A stretch of DNA of 64,000 nucleotides from Mesoplasma tabanidae (GTDB taxonomy: Bacteria; Bacillota_I; Bacilli_A; Mycoplasmatales; Mycoplasmataceae): the NCBI RefSeq assembly GCF_002804025.1, contig NZ_CP024969.1, forward strand, positions 248,001-312,000. The letters are read 5' to 3'. Below the pieces are notes generated by a model. The model made no database searches. It was not told the origin of the DNA and saw only the letters and a program-made list of their open reading frames with translations. The position numbers were made by a program, and so were the translations under genes. Positions 18,684 to 28,503 of the stretch are shown here, in pieces; positions within the stretch are counted from its first letter, which is position 1, and each line of letters begins with the position of its first letter.

Positions 18684-20837
18684 ATGATTCTGAAAAAACA
18701 AAATAATGAAACTCAATTTAAAGCTAAAATTTTTAAACCAAAAGAAAATTTTAATGCAAAGCTTTTTAAAACTATTGTATATTCGCTTACATTTACTGTT
18801 TTATTAATTTTATTAATTTTAGTTACCTTTGTTATTATAAAATCAACTGATGTTTTTAAAGAGACAGGATTTTGAAATTTTATAACTGGTGCAAACTGAA
18901 AACCAGGTAAAAATGGTGAGTCAACTGCTAAATATGGGATAGGTTTAATTATTTTAATGACACTAATGCTTTTAGCAATATCAATGTTATTTGCTATCCC
19001 TTTAACAATATTTTCAACATTATTTATTTCTGAATATTTATCATTGAGCATGCAAAAAAAAGTGCTTACAGTTATTAAATTATTAGCGAGTGTTCCCTCA
19101 GTTGTTTTTGGTTTATTTGCTAGAGATCAAATTGGAGCATTATTTCAATTAATGGGAGCCCCTAATAATGATAACTTAATGGTTGCTGCTATGACAATGA
19201 CATTTATGGCAGCCCCAACAATGATAAGTTTAAGTTATAATGCTGTGCAATCTGTTCCAGAAGGATATAGACTAGGAAGTTTAGGATTAGGTATTTCTAA
19301 AGAAAAAACAACATTTAAGATTATTAGAAAATCAGCTTCAGCAAAAATTATTTCAGCGATTATTCTAGGTATGGCAAGAGTTATTGGTGAAACAATGGCA
19401 ATTATGATGATTGCAGGAAACTCAACTGGTGGTTTTATAACAAATAGTGGAATTAGTGGTTTCTTATTCTCATCAATTAGAACTTTAGCAGCAACAATTG
19501 GTCTTGAAATGACTGAAAATAGTGGATCTACTCATCAATCAGCTCTATATGCAATTGGTTTGATTCTATTTTTACTAGTGTTCATTATTAATATTGTTAT
19601 TTTGTTTATGTCAAACGTAGATAATATTAAATACTCAAGAAGAATTAAAAGAGAAGAAAAATTAAACAGTAATTTAGCGAGAAAAGTTAAAACTCCTAAA
19701 TATGTTTATGATAAAAAAATGTTAGGAATGATGGTTCATAATAGAACTGAAAATAAATTCTTTAAAAAGACATATTCAGCAATAATGTTAGTATTGATGT
19801 GAATATGTACAGCGATTATTATATCTTTTACTTTTTGAATTTTAGGTGATGTGCTTATTAAAGGGTTGATAGGATTATCAGATCCAATAGCATTTATCCA
19901 TATGGATATAGAAAATAGAACAGGTGGAGGAATATTTGCAGCATTATTTACAACTATTTTGTTAGTTATATGTACTTTAATTTTTGCAATCCCTTTTGCT
20001 TTAGCAGCTGCCATTTATTTAAATGAGTATGCAAGAAAAACTTCAATGTTAACAAAAGCTTTTAGATTTTCAATTAACTTGCTAGCATCAACACCATCTA
20101 TTGTTTTTGGTATATTTGGATTATCAATATTCATTGTTTTATTAGGGTTGCCATTCAGTATACTAGCAGCCGGGTTAACTATGACAATAGTTGTTTTGCC
20201 GATGTTGATTTCTAACTTTGAGGATGCACTACAACAAGTGCCACATCAATATCGTGAAGCAGGTTCAGCTTTGGGTTTAACAAAAATACAAACTTTATTT
20301 AAAATAATATTACCTAATGCAATGGAGGGTATTATTACAGGAATAATTTTAGCAATGGCTAAAATAATAGGCGAATCAGCACCAATTTATTTAACATTAG
20401 GAACTGATATTCAAATGCCTACGCAAGGGTTCTTGTCACAAGGAACAACTCTAACAACAGGGATTTATATGATGGTAGCAGAAGGAATTCCAGGACATGG
20501 TCAAGGAACAATTTACTTAATGGCATTAATTACAATTATTTTAATTATTGGATTAAATTTTACTTCAGGAAGACTTTCATCATTACTTGTGCAAAAATCA
20601 AAAGACTTAAAGGCTAAATCTAAAATCAAGCGTAAAGAATTTAAAGTTAAAACAAAGGCTAGAATTAAAAAGTTAAAACCGTCGTTTAAATTTAAATGAA
20701 TGAAGTTGCAAAGTAAAATTAGAAAAGGTGAAATTCAAGTAACTTTCTTTAAAGAAGTTTCAACAAAAAATAAAGCATGAATAAAACGAAAAAAAGAGTA
20801 TAGAAAATTAAAAAAAGGAGTTATAGATCATGAGTAG
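18684..20837 (+). CDS. pstA: Phosphate ABC transporter permease, PstC-PstA fusion
   Basis: A 717-aa protein holding both permease subunits. The first half (to about residue 330) is PstC-like, with transmembrane helices and the cytoplasmic loop [22 protein letters not shown]. The second half is PstA-like, with [34 protein letters not shown] and the loop [19 protein letters not shown]. The two EAA-type loops would bind two copies of PstB. A highly basic tail of about 80 residues ([13 protein letters not shown] onward) ends the protein. It overlaps pstB by 8 bases. No stop or frameshift separates the halves, only TGA-Trp codons, so the fusion is real in this sequence. Confidence 0.9.
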
Positions 20838-21690
20838 TATAAATAAAAGAGATGAAACTATAAAAGGTTTAGATTTAAATAAAAATACAAAAGAAGATAA
20901 ACCCGCTAAGCTTCCTGCTTTATCAAAAAGAGCAGATGTTATTAAAGTATCTGATTTTAACTTCTTTTATAAAGGCAAAAAGCAAGCTTTATTTGATATA
21001 AATATGGATATTAAGGAAAACTCAATTACAACTTTTATAGGTCCATCAGGATGTGGTAAATCTACACTTTTAAGATCAATTAACAGAATGAATGATTTAA
21101 TTAGTGGTTCAAGCATCGAAGGTTCTATTCAAGTTTTTGACGAAGAGATATATAAACAAGGAACAGACGTTTCAAAATTGAGAACTGAAGTTGGTATGGT
21201 ATTTCAAAAAGCTAATCCATTTCCTTTGTCTATTTATGAAAATGTAATTTATGGTCCTAAAACTCAAGGTGTTAAAAGTAAAAAGGTTTTAGATCAAATT
21301 TGTGAAGATTCATTAAGAAAAGCAGCACTATGAGAAGAAGTTAAAGACAAGCTTGAGACACCAGCGCTTGGTCTTTCAGGTGGACAACAACAAAGGCTAT
21401 GTATTGCTAGAGCCATTGCAATGCATCCAAAAATTTTATTGATGGATGAACCAACATCAGCTTTAGATCCTATTGCAACATTAAAAGTTGAAGAACTAGT
21501 TTTAGAACTTAAAAAAGAATATACTATTGTAATGGTTACTCACTCATTGCAACAAGCAACAAGAATAAGTGACATGACTGCATATTTCTTAAAAGGTGAG
21601 TTAATAGAGTATAATACAACTAAGAAAATATTTATTAGTCCAAAAGATTCAAGAACAGAAGATTATATTTCAGGAAGGTATGGTGATTAG
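20830..21690 (+). CDS. pstB: Phosphate ABC transporter ATP-binding protein
   Basis: PstB drives phosphate import by hydrolysing ATP. The 286-aa protein has a non-conserved N-terminal extension of about 38 residues, then [16 protein letters not shown], Walker [10 protein letters not shown] near residue 74, the PstB-specific [17 protein letters not shown], signature [14 protein letters not shown], Walker [14 protein letters not shown] and switch His in VTHSLQQ. The tail [10 protein letters not shown] is the usual PstB ending. The gene overlaps pstCA by 8 bases and is followed by phoU after 3 bases. All ATPase residues are present. Confidence 0.96.
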
Positions 21691-21693
21691 CAT

Positions 21694-22380
21694 ATGTCAT
21701 TAAATAAAATTTTAGATAACGATATTAAACAACTAAGAAACATGCTTGAAGATATGATAAGTGAAACTAAAGTTCAATTTGCTGAAACATTTGAGGTTAT
21801 TACAAAAAATAATGTCGAAGGTGCAGCGTTGATTGTTGAGCACGATAAAATTATTAATGATAAGTTAAACGAATTTACATCAACTGCTCTTTGGAAAATT
21901 GCTAAACAACAATTAGTAGCTCGTGATTTAAGACTAGCAGTTGGAGGAATTTTATTAGCAAGGGAAATTGAAATAATAGCTGACTACTCTAAGAAAATAT
22001 GTATTTTCTTTTCAAAATTTAAACCAACAAAAAAATATACGACATTAATACTTAATCTTTTTCAATTAGTTATTGATATGTTAGATAGTTTTTCAGAATT
22101 ATTTTCAAATTTTGATACTAACTTAGTTAATAAAGTTGTGGAACTTGAATCTCAAATTAATAAGGAGTTTGAAGAGTTATATTCATATTTAGTAAAAGCA
22201 CTTAAGAAAGCTGAAACTAATGAAGAAGTATTAGAAATTTCAGAAGCTATGAAACAAGCAAAAAATTTAGAAAGAGCTGGAGATCATTTATTAACAGTTC
22301 AAGAAATTGTTTCGTTTATTAGAACAGGAAGATTTGAAGAAACTTCAGAAATATATGACAATTTAAAAACAATGATGTAA
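21694..22380 (+). CDS. phoU: Phosphate transport regulator PhoU
   Basis: PhoU limits phosphate uptake by the Pst transporter and in many bacteria also links it to two-component signalling. The 228-aa all-helical protein has two PhoU repeats, with acidic metal-binding patterns in LAREIEIIADYSKKI and AKNLERAGDHLLTVQEIV. It lies 3 bases after pstB and closes the operon before a strong terminator. No phoR or phoB genes are visible nearby, so here it most likely acts directly on the transporter (inference). Confidence 0.93.
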   Translation: MSLNKILDNDIKQLRNMLEDMISETKVQFAETFEVITKNNVEGAALIVEHDKIINDKLNEFTSTALWKIAKQQLVARDLRLAVGGILLAREIEIIADYSKKICIFFSKFKPTKKYTTLILNLFQLVIDMLDSFSELFSNFDTNLVNKVVELESQINKEFEELYSYLVKALKKAETNEEVLEISEAMKQAKNLERAGDHLLTVQEIVSFIRTGRFEETSEIYDNLKTMM

Positions 22381-22386
22381 TAAATT

Positions 22387-22412
22387 AAATTCTGTTGAAA
22401 CAGAATTTTTTT
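22387..22412 (+). terminator. Terminator after phoU
   Basis: AAATTCTGTT (22387-22396) and AACAGAATTT (22399-22408) are complementary over 10 bases, with a T run after. Confidence 0.85.
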
Positions 22413-22460
22413 ATTTTATTATAATTTGATAAAATAATAAATAGTAGATAGAGGTATAGT

Positions 22461-23564
22461 ATGGGTTTTTGAAATAAGTTAAAAGAAAAAATATCAGGAA
22501 ATCAATCAGATAAACAAGTTAGTGAAGAAAAAGTTGTTAAATCAGAAATTGTTATTGAAAAAAAACAACCAACAGAAAAAGAAATAGCTAAAAAACAAAA
22601 ACAAAAAGCTAAAAAAGAAAAAGCAGAAAAAGCGATTGCAAAATCAGCTTTAGATTTTTCAAAAGACATTAAAAAACTATCTAAAAAATACAAAAAAATG
22701 GATGATGATTTTTTTGATGAACTTGAAGAAGTTTTAATTAAAACAGACATGGGAATGAAAATGGTCCTAAAAATTTCAAATAATATAAGAAGAAAAGTTA
22801 AAAATACATCTGAAGCAAATCAGTTTAGAGAAATCCTAGCTGAAGAAATATATGACATTTATACTGATGGTTCTAAAAAAGTTGAAGAGTTAAATTTTGA
22901 AGAAGGCAGATTAAATGTTTTTATGGTTATTGGTGTAAACGGAACTGGTAAAACAACTTCCTTATCAAAGATAGCAAATTATTATGCTGAGCAAAATAAA
23001 AAAGTTCTTATAGCAGCAGCTGATACATTTAGAGCAGGAGCAATTGAACAATTAGAAGAATGAGTTGATAAAAGACTTGATAATAAAGTTGATTTAGTTA
23101 AAGGAAAAAAACAAAATCAAGATCCTGCAAGTGTAGTATTTGATGCATTAGAAAAAGCAAAAGCAGAAAATTATGATTTATTACTAATAGATACAGCTGG
23201 TAGACTGCAAAATAAAGTTAATTTAATGAAAGAGTTAGAAAAAATGCATCAAATAGTTCATAAGTTTGAAAAAAAGGCTCCGCATGAACTACTACTAGTT
23301 ATTGATGCTACAACAGGTCAAAATGGAGTTATGCAAGCACAAGAATTTAATGAAGTTGCAAATGTAACAGGTATTGTTCTAACAAAAATGGATGGAACAA
23401 GTAAAGGTGGAATAGCATTATCAATTAAAGACCAATTAAACATACCAGTTAAATTAGTTGGAGTTGGAGAACAAGTTGATGATATTGAAAAATTTGATGT
23501 TGATCAGTACGTTTATAGTTTAGTAGTTGGTTTTATGGAAGATAGAGAAGAAGATAATGAGTAA
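22461..23564 (+). CDS. ftsY: Signal recognition particle receptor FtsY
   Basis: FtsY is the SRP receptor that docks translating ribosomes at the membrane. The 367-aa protein begins MGFWNKLKEK (Trp from TGA), has a Lys/Glu-rich membrane-targeting A region to about residue 65, the four-helix N domain, and the GTPase domain. The GTPase part carries GVNGTGKTT near residue 158, AADTFRAGAIEQL, LIDTAGRLQN, LTKMDGTSKGG and the end GVGEQVDDIEKFD. It overlaps ylxM by 8 bases, an arrangement like the Bacillus ftsY-ylxM-ffh cluster, but ffh is not in this window. Confidence 0.96.
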
Positions 23565-23883
23565 AATAACATTAGAAAAAACTTTAGAACTTTCTTCACT
23601 ATTTTATTTGTATAAAAACATGCTAACTCAAAAACAAATTGAATATTTTGAATTATATTTTGAAGAAGATTTAAGTTTTCAAGAAATTGCTGATCAATTA
23701 GGAATATCTAAAGCAGCAGCGCATGATGCTATTAATAAAATTATTAAGTCACTAAATGATTTAGAAGATAAGTTAGCAATAAATAGTAAAAAAACAAAAA
23801 TTGAAAAAATTATTGAAGAACATAAAGAATCTAATGTTGAAGAAGTTTTAAAAATTATAAAAGAAATAAAAGAGGTTATCTAA
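23557..23883 (+). CDS. ylxM: YlxM/p13-like helix-turn-helix protein (UPF0122)
   Basis: A 108-aa protein with a sigma-70 region 4-like helix-turn-helix: LTQKQIEYFELYFEEDLSFQEIADQLGIS, then KAAAHDAINKI. The family is encoded beside ftsY or ffh and is thought to act with the SRP system. I chose the ATG at 23557 because it gives the conserved N-terminus; an in-frame ATG at 23527 would extend into ftsY without family similarity. It overlaps ftsY by 8 bases and the next gene by one. Confidence 0.88.
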   Translation: MSKITLEKTLELSSLFYLYKNMLTQKQIEYFELYFEEDLSFQEIADQLGISKAAAHDAINKIIKSLNDLEDKLAINSKKTKIEKIIEEHKESNVEEVLKIIKEIKEVI

Positions 23884-24647
23884 TGAAAGTACTTATGATA
23901 GGAGATATATTTGCCAAACCTGGCAGAGAAATCTTTCAAAAAAATATTGAAAACTTAATTGATGATAACCAAATTGATTTTGTTGTTGTAAATGGAGAAA
24001 ATACAACTCATGGTAAATCAATTTCTAAAGAACATTATCATTTTTATAAAAATAATCATGTAGATGTTATTACAAGTGGTAATCACATTTTTAAAAATCC
24101 AGAAGTACTTGAATACATTGATAGTAAACCTGATCTTTTAAAACCTTTAAACATGTATAAAACACCAGGTAATGGCTTTGTTATTATTGAAAAAAATAAC
24201 AAAAAAATATGTGTTTTAAATTTAATCGGTAACAATTTTATGGATCCCTCAAATAGTGTTTATGAAACTATGGACGATTTTTTATCATTAGATTTAGATT
24301 ATGATATCTTGTTAGTTGACTTTCATGCTGAAACAACAGCTGAAAAAATTGCATTTGCTTTAAACTATGATGGAATTATTACTGGCTTTGTTGGAACACA
24401 TACTCATGTTCAAACAGCTGATGAAAGAATATTACCGAATGGAACTGCATTTATCACAGATTTAGGTATGAGTGGTGTAATTGATTCAGTAATTGGAATT
24501 GAAGCATATGATGCTATTTACAAACAAAAAACAGGTTTAGTTAGACGTTTCCAACCAGCAAAAGGAAAAGCAAAGTTGAATGGTGTAATCATTGAAATTG
24601 ACGAAAAATCTAATAAAGCTACAAGCATTAAAAGAATAAGTATTTAA
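23883..24647 (+). CDS. ymdB: YmdB-family metallophosphoesterase
   Basis: A 254-aa metallophosphoesterase. It starts MKVLMIGDIFAKPGRE, with the metal residues in GDI, VVNGENTTHGKSI, SGNHIF and the final GFVGTHTHVQTADE, followed by TDLGMSGVIDSVIG, all diagnostic of the YmdB group. Bacillus YmdB hydrolyses 2',3'-cyclic nucleotides and affects RNA turnover and development; the substrate here is not known. The ATG overlaps the ylxM stop by one base. In Bacillus the gene is near rny, which is not visible here. Confidence 0.9.
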   Translation: MKVLMIGDIFAKPGREIFQKNIENLIDDNQIDFVVVNGENTTHGKSISKEHYHFYKNNHVDVITSGNHIFKNPEVLEYIDSKPDLLKPLNMYKTPGNGFVIIEKNNKKICVLNLIGNNFMDPSNSVYETMDDFLSLDLDYDILLVDFHAETTAEKIAFALNYDGIITGFVGTHTHVQTADERILPNGTAFITDLGMSGVIDSVIGIEAYDAIYKQKTGLVRRFQPAKGKAKLNGVIIEIDEKSNKATSIKRISI

Positions 24648-24670
24648 AAGCAAATTAATTGCTTTTTTTG
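24647..24670 (+). terminator. Terminator after ymdB
   Basis: AAAGCAA and TTGCTTT stem with a short AT loop and seven T. Confidence 0.8.
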
Positions 24671-24694
24671 TTTCAGATTTTAAAACGAATTTAG

Positions 24695-24700
24695 TATAAT
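24695..24700 (+). promoter_or_regulatory. -10 box of metK
   Basis: TATAAT after TTTAG, 34 bases before the metK start. The leader between terminator and gene is too short for a SAM riboswitch. Confidence 0.5.
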
Positions 24701-24734
24701 TTATATTGATATCGCAGAAGGGAAAAATGGAAAA

Positions 24735-25868
24735 ATGAGAAAATTATTTACTAGCGAAAGTGTTTCAGAAGGACATCCAGACAAAATATGTGATCAGATA
24801 TCTGATGCGATATTGGATGAAGTACTGAAACAAGACCCAAACGCTAAGGTAGCCTGCGAAACATTTGCTACCACAAACTATTTATTAATTGGCGGACAGA
24901 TTACAACAATTGCTACTGTTGATTATGAAGAAATTGCACGTGATGTATTAAGAAAAATTGGATACAACAACGATGCTTATGGTATCAATGCTGACACTTG
25001 TGAAATTGATATCAAAATTGAACAACAATCAGCTGATATTGCCTTAGGAATCGATTTAGATACTGAAGTAATTGGAGCCGGTGACCAAGGAATTATGTTT
25101 GGATATGCTACAAATGAATCTAAAACTTTCTTACCATTAGCTATTACTATTTCGCATGAGTTAGTTTATTTAGCTTCTAAGTTAAGAAAAGAAGGAAAAT
25201 TCAAATGAGCAAGACCTGACATGAAGTCTCAAGTAACAATTGATTACACTGATGACTCAAATCCCAAAATTGATACAATCTTGATGTCAATTCAACACGA
25301 TGATGAAATGATTGAAGAAAAATTTAAAAACTTTATAAAAACAGAAATCATGGATGTTGTTGCTAAAGAGTTTAAATTAAACACTGATTTTAAAGTGCTA
25401 ATCAATCCAACAGGTAGATTTGTTATTGGTGGACCTCAAGGAGATACTGGGTTAACAGGAAGAAAAATTATTGTTGATACATATGGAGGCTACTCACGTC
25501 ATGGAGGAGGGGCTTTTTCAGGAAAAGATGCAACAAAAGTTGATAGAAGTGCTGCTTATATGGCGAGATATGCTGCTAAAAACTTAGTTGCTGCTGGTTT
25601 GGCTGATAAAATCGAAATTCAAGTTTCATACGCTATTGGTAAACCAGAGCCAGTTTCAATTTTTATTGAAACATTTGGGACAGAAAAAGTAGACAAAGAA
25701 ATTATCACAAAAGCATTAAATGATAATTTTAATTTTTCAGTTAATGAAATTATTAAAAAATTAGATTTAAGAAAACCAACATTCTTGAAAACAGCAACTT
25801 ATGGACATTTTGGAAAAGATGAATTAACATGAGAACAATTAGATAAAGTTGAGCAATTAAAAAAATAA
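24735..25868 (+). CDS. metK: S-adenosylmethionine synthetase
   Basis: MetK makes S-adenosylmethionine from methionine and ATP, the methyl donor used by the window's own methyltransferases. The 377-aa protein has FTSESVSEGHPDKICDQISDAILD, ETFATTNYLLIGGQ, the hallmark GAGDQGIMFGYA, GRFVIGGPQGDTGLTGRKIIVDTYGG and SGKDATKVDRSAAYMARY. Length and motifs match the family fully. It is a single-gene unit between two terminators. Confidence 0.97.
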
Positions 25869-25871
25869 AAC

Positions 25872-25899
25872 AAATCACTTTTAAAAAGTGATTTTTTTG
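25872..25899 (+). terminator. Terminator after metK
   Basis: AAATCACTTTT and AAAAGTGATTT stem followed by T residues. Confidence 0.85.
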
Positions 25900-25922
25900 T
25901 TATAAAATAATAACTAATAAAA
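25900..25922 (+). repeat. Shared promoter-leader sequence, first copy
   Basis: A 23-base stretch (TTATAAAATAATAAC, then TAATAAAA) directly after a terminator is repeated exactly at 28470-28492, again between a terminator and a GGAG site. It holds a -10-like TATAAAAT and probably acts as promoter start and leader for the following gene. Confidence 0.5.
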
Positions 25923-25934
25923 AAGGAGAAAAAA

Positions 25935-26417
25935 ATGAACAAATTAATAAGCAATAATTTTTTTAAAATATTAGTTTTGTATTTTACAGTTTCGTTTTTT
26001 TTACCACAATTAGGATTTTTAGTACCTTTAATTGTAGTATCCTCACTTTTTTATTCAATTTTTAAAGTTTTTAAAGAAATTAAAATTAAGCCTAAATTCA
26101 TAGGAATATTCTTTATTCTTTTCTTTCTTTGAACTTTATTTATTTTCTTTTTTGCAATTATAATTTCGTTTATTTTATTAAAAAATAATAGTATCTTATT
26201 AAACTTTAAATTATCATTAATAATATTTTGTTCACTAATAATAACATTTAATTTTAAACCGTTTATAAATATAACTACTTTAAATGAAGAAAATAACTTC
26301 AGTTTATATGTTTTTTTGCATCAGTTATTAAAAACATTAATATACTGGTGTTTCTGAGAAAAATTAATTGTTCTTAAAAAAATAATTTGATATAGACAAG
26401 ATATTTCATCTATTTAA
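25935..26417 (+). CDS. Hydrophobic membrane protein of unknown function
   Basis: A 160-aa protein after a GGAG site. About four hydrophobic segments are visible: residues 10-50, 55-80, 88-104 and 120-140. Loops between them are short and basic. No motif is recognised. It lies between metK and an ABC transporter pair, with its own leader. It may be a small accessory subunit of that transporter, but nothing beyond proximity supports this. The Phe, Ile and Lys content is high, as for many mollicute membrane proteins. Confidence 0.6.
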
Positions 26418-26421
26418 AATA

Positions 26422-26454
26422 TCCTATTTTAATAAAAAAAAAAAAAAAATAGGA
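26422..26454 (+). promoter_or_regulatory. Hairpin with A16 tract covering the Shine-Dalgarno of the ABC ATPase gene
   Basis: TCCTATTTT at 26422-26430 is complementary to AAAATAGGA at 26446-26454, and the second arm overlaps the AGGAGG ribosome site of the gene at 26463. The loop and second arm contain 16 consecutive A (26434-26449). The hairpin could hide the ribosome site, and the A run is prone to length change, which would alter loop size. It may also end transcription of the previous gene on the opposite strand (T16). Confidence 0.5.
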
Positions 26455-26462
26455 GGATTCTC

Positions 26463-27170
26463 ATGAAAGAATTAATTAAAATAAACAACATAAAAAAAAC
26501 AAATATTTTACAAGAAATAAATATAAGCATTTTTGAAAATGAATGTATTTCAATTATGGGTAATAGCGGAGTAGGTAAATCAACTCTTTTAAACATTTTA
26601 TCAGGTATTGAAAAACCATCAGAAGGAAGCGTCATAATTGATGGCACTAATATATCAGAATTGAATGAACCTAAATTAACAAAATTTAGATCAAAACAAA
26701 TATCATACATTTATCAAGATTATAAATTAATTGAATATTTAACAGTTGAACAAAATATAAAATTTGTTGAGAAAAATAATAAAAACATAATTAACGAAGA
26801 AAAATATCTAAATTTACTAAAAGAACTTGGATTAATTGAAAAAGAAAAGGTTATTGTGTCTAAACTGTCAGGTGGACAAAAGCAACGTGTAGCAATTGCA
26901 AGAGCATTACTTGGAAATTCAAAAATAATATTAGCAGATGAACCAACAGGAGCTCTTGACTTAATCAATACTAAAAAGGTATTAGAAGAATTAATAGTTA
27001 ATAGTAAAAAAATGGGAAAAACTTTAATTATCGTTACCCATTCACCACAAGTTGGACTTGAAACAGAAAAGATTATTTTTATGAGTAACGGAAGAATAAC
27101 AGAAGAAATTAAAACTGAAGAAATAACAATCGCTAAATTAGAAAAAAAATTACTTATTGAAAATGAATAA
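26463..27170 (+). CDS. ABC transporter ATP-binding protein, MacB/LolD type
   Basis: A 235-aa ATPase of the group that powers FtsX-like permeases. It has Walker A GNSGVGKST near residue 35, the KFRSKQISYIYQDYKLIEYLT segment (Q-loop), signature KLSGGQKQRVAIARAL, Walker B IILADEPTGALD and switch His in VTHSPQ. The group works without a binding protein and moves lipids, peptides or drugs outward, or transmits force across the membrane. It overlaps the permease gene by 8 bases, so the two form one transporter. The substrate cannot be read from sequence. Its ribosome site lies in a poly(A) hairpin. Confidence 0.93.
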   Translation: MKELIKINNIKKTNILQEINISIFENECISIMGNSGVGKSTLLNILSGIEKPSEGSVIIDGTNISELNEPKLTKFRSKQISYIYQDYKLIEYLTVEQNIKFVEKNNKNIINEEKYLNLLKELGLIEKEKVIVSKLSGGQKQRVAIARALLGNSKIILADEPTGALDLINTKKVLEELIVNSKKMGKTLIIVTHSPQVGLETEKIIFMSNGRITEEIKTEEITIAKLEKKLLIENE

Positions 27171-28440
27171 TAGTGAAATATTTAAGCAATTAAAGTTTTA
27201 TAAAAGCTATAACATTCCAATATTCATAACATTATTTTTATCATCAGTTTTTACTAATTCATCTTTATTTTTATTTATTTCTTCGCTTAAACATTTTGAT
27301 AAGGATTCTAACATGTCTTTAATTTTTATTATCCTTTTTGGGTTATTGCTACTAATTTCAATATCAATGACTACATTAATAATAAGTATAAATTTTAATG
27401 TTAGAGAAAAAGATCTAATAAATAGAAGATTGATTGGATTGTCTTTTAAAAATTTATTTAAGAATTTATTGCATGAGCAACTAATCATAATGGTTCCAAG
27501 TTTTATTTTAGGATTTTGTTCTTCAATAGTCTTAAATAAATTGCTTGTAGCAAATTTAATTAAAAAAGCTATACTTCAACAAGGTTTTTCAATAAACTAT
27601 ACATTTTTAAATATAACTTTAGTACTTTTAATAAGTTTAGTAACTTTGTATGCAATTATTTATGCATCAACAAAAAAATACCAAAGAATTGAAGTAAGCA
27701 ACAAAGATAATAAAAAGAAAATGATTAAAAATCAAATTATTAAAATTATTTTAGGATTTATGTTTATAATTTCGTATTTTCTACTAATTGTATTTAATAA
27801 TACTGAAGTTCTATATTTATTTGGAGGAATATTCTTTATTATAGGGCTACATTTCTTATTAGAAATTATGATAACAGTGATTTGTAAAATGCTATTTCAA
27901 GTTTTTTCAGGTTCTTTTGTTTTTTCTAGTTCAATAAAAAATATGCAATATAATGCATCTCTAATAACTAAAATTATTTTAATGCTTGTTAACTCAATGA
28001 TTTTTTTAAATTTTTCAATTAACGTAATAGGCAAAATGGGTGTTCAAAGTTATGAAATAAATTCTAATACTCAATATTTAAATGGTTTGATATTTTTAGG
28101 AGCATACTTAAACATTGTGTTTGTGAGTTTTACATTTATAATTATCATAAACGGTTTTTTAATGTATTTAAGAAGTCTTGAAAAAGAAAATTTAGTGCTA
28201 AGACAACTAGGTTTCACAAGAAAAAAAGTTTTTGTCAGAAATATCTTACAATTTATTATAATTTGATTTCTTTATGTAATATTAGCATTTACTACAACAG
28301 TTTTAATGTCATTAATTTGAAATGATAAAGCAGCTTTATCTAATGTTATATACTGAATTATTGAAATTTTTGTGGTTCTATTACTTATGTTGCTATTATG
28401 CTTAAGTAATTGATTTTTTAAAATTATTAAAAATAAATAA
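27163..28440 (+). CDS. ABC transporter permease, FtsX-like
   Basis: A 425-aa membrane protein with about eight to ten hydrophobic segments, starting with one near residues 15-37 and ending with two near 365-420. The segment VLRQLGFTRKKVFVRNIL before the last helices matches the coupling region of FtsX-type permeases. Extracellular loops are small, unlike MacB. The ATG at 27163 is preferred to a TTG two codons upstream. It overlaps the ATPase gene. Size suggests a simplified BceB- or YxdM-like permease. No two-component genes or accessory lipoprotein are adjacent. Confidence 0.85.
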
Positions 28441-28445
28441 TTTTT

Positions 28446-28469
28446 GACGTCTTAATTGACGTTTTTTTA
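28446..28469 (+). terminator. Terminator after the ABC permease gene
   Basis: Short stem ACGTC/GACGT with loop TTAATT and seven T. Confidence 0.7.
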
Positions 28470-28492
28470 TTATAAAATAATAACTAATAAAA
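28470..28492 (+). repeat. Shared promoter-leader sequence, second copy
   Basis: Same 23 bases as at 25900-25922, between a terminator and the Shine-Dalgarno of the M13 peptidase gene. Confidence 0.5.
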
Positions 28493-28503
28493 GGAGAGTT
28501 TAT

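Noticed and set aside
24661-24734. Possible SAM riboswitch before metK
   Set aside because: Only about 65 bases lie between the preceding terminator and metK, and they contain just a -10 box and a Shine-Dalgarno; no multi-helix aptamer fits.
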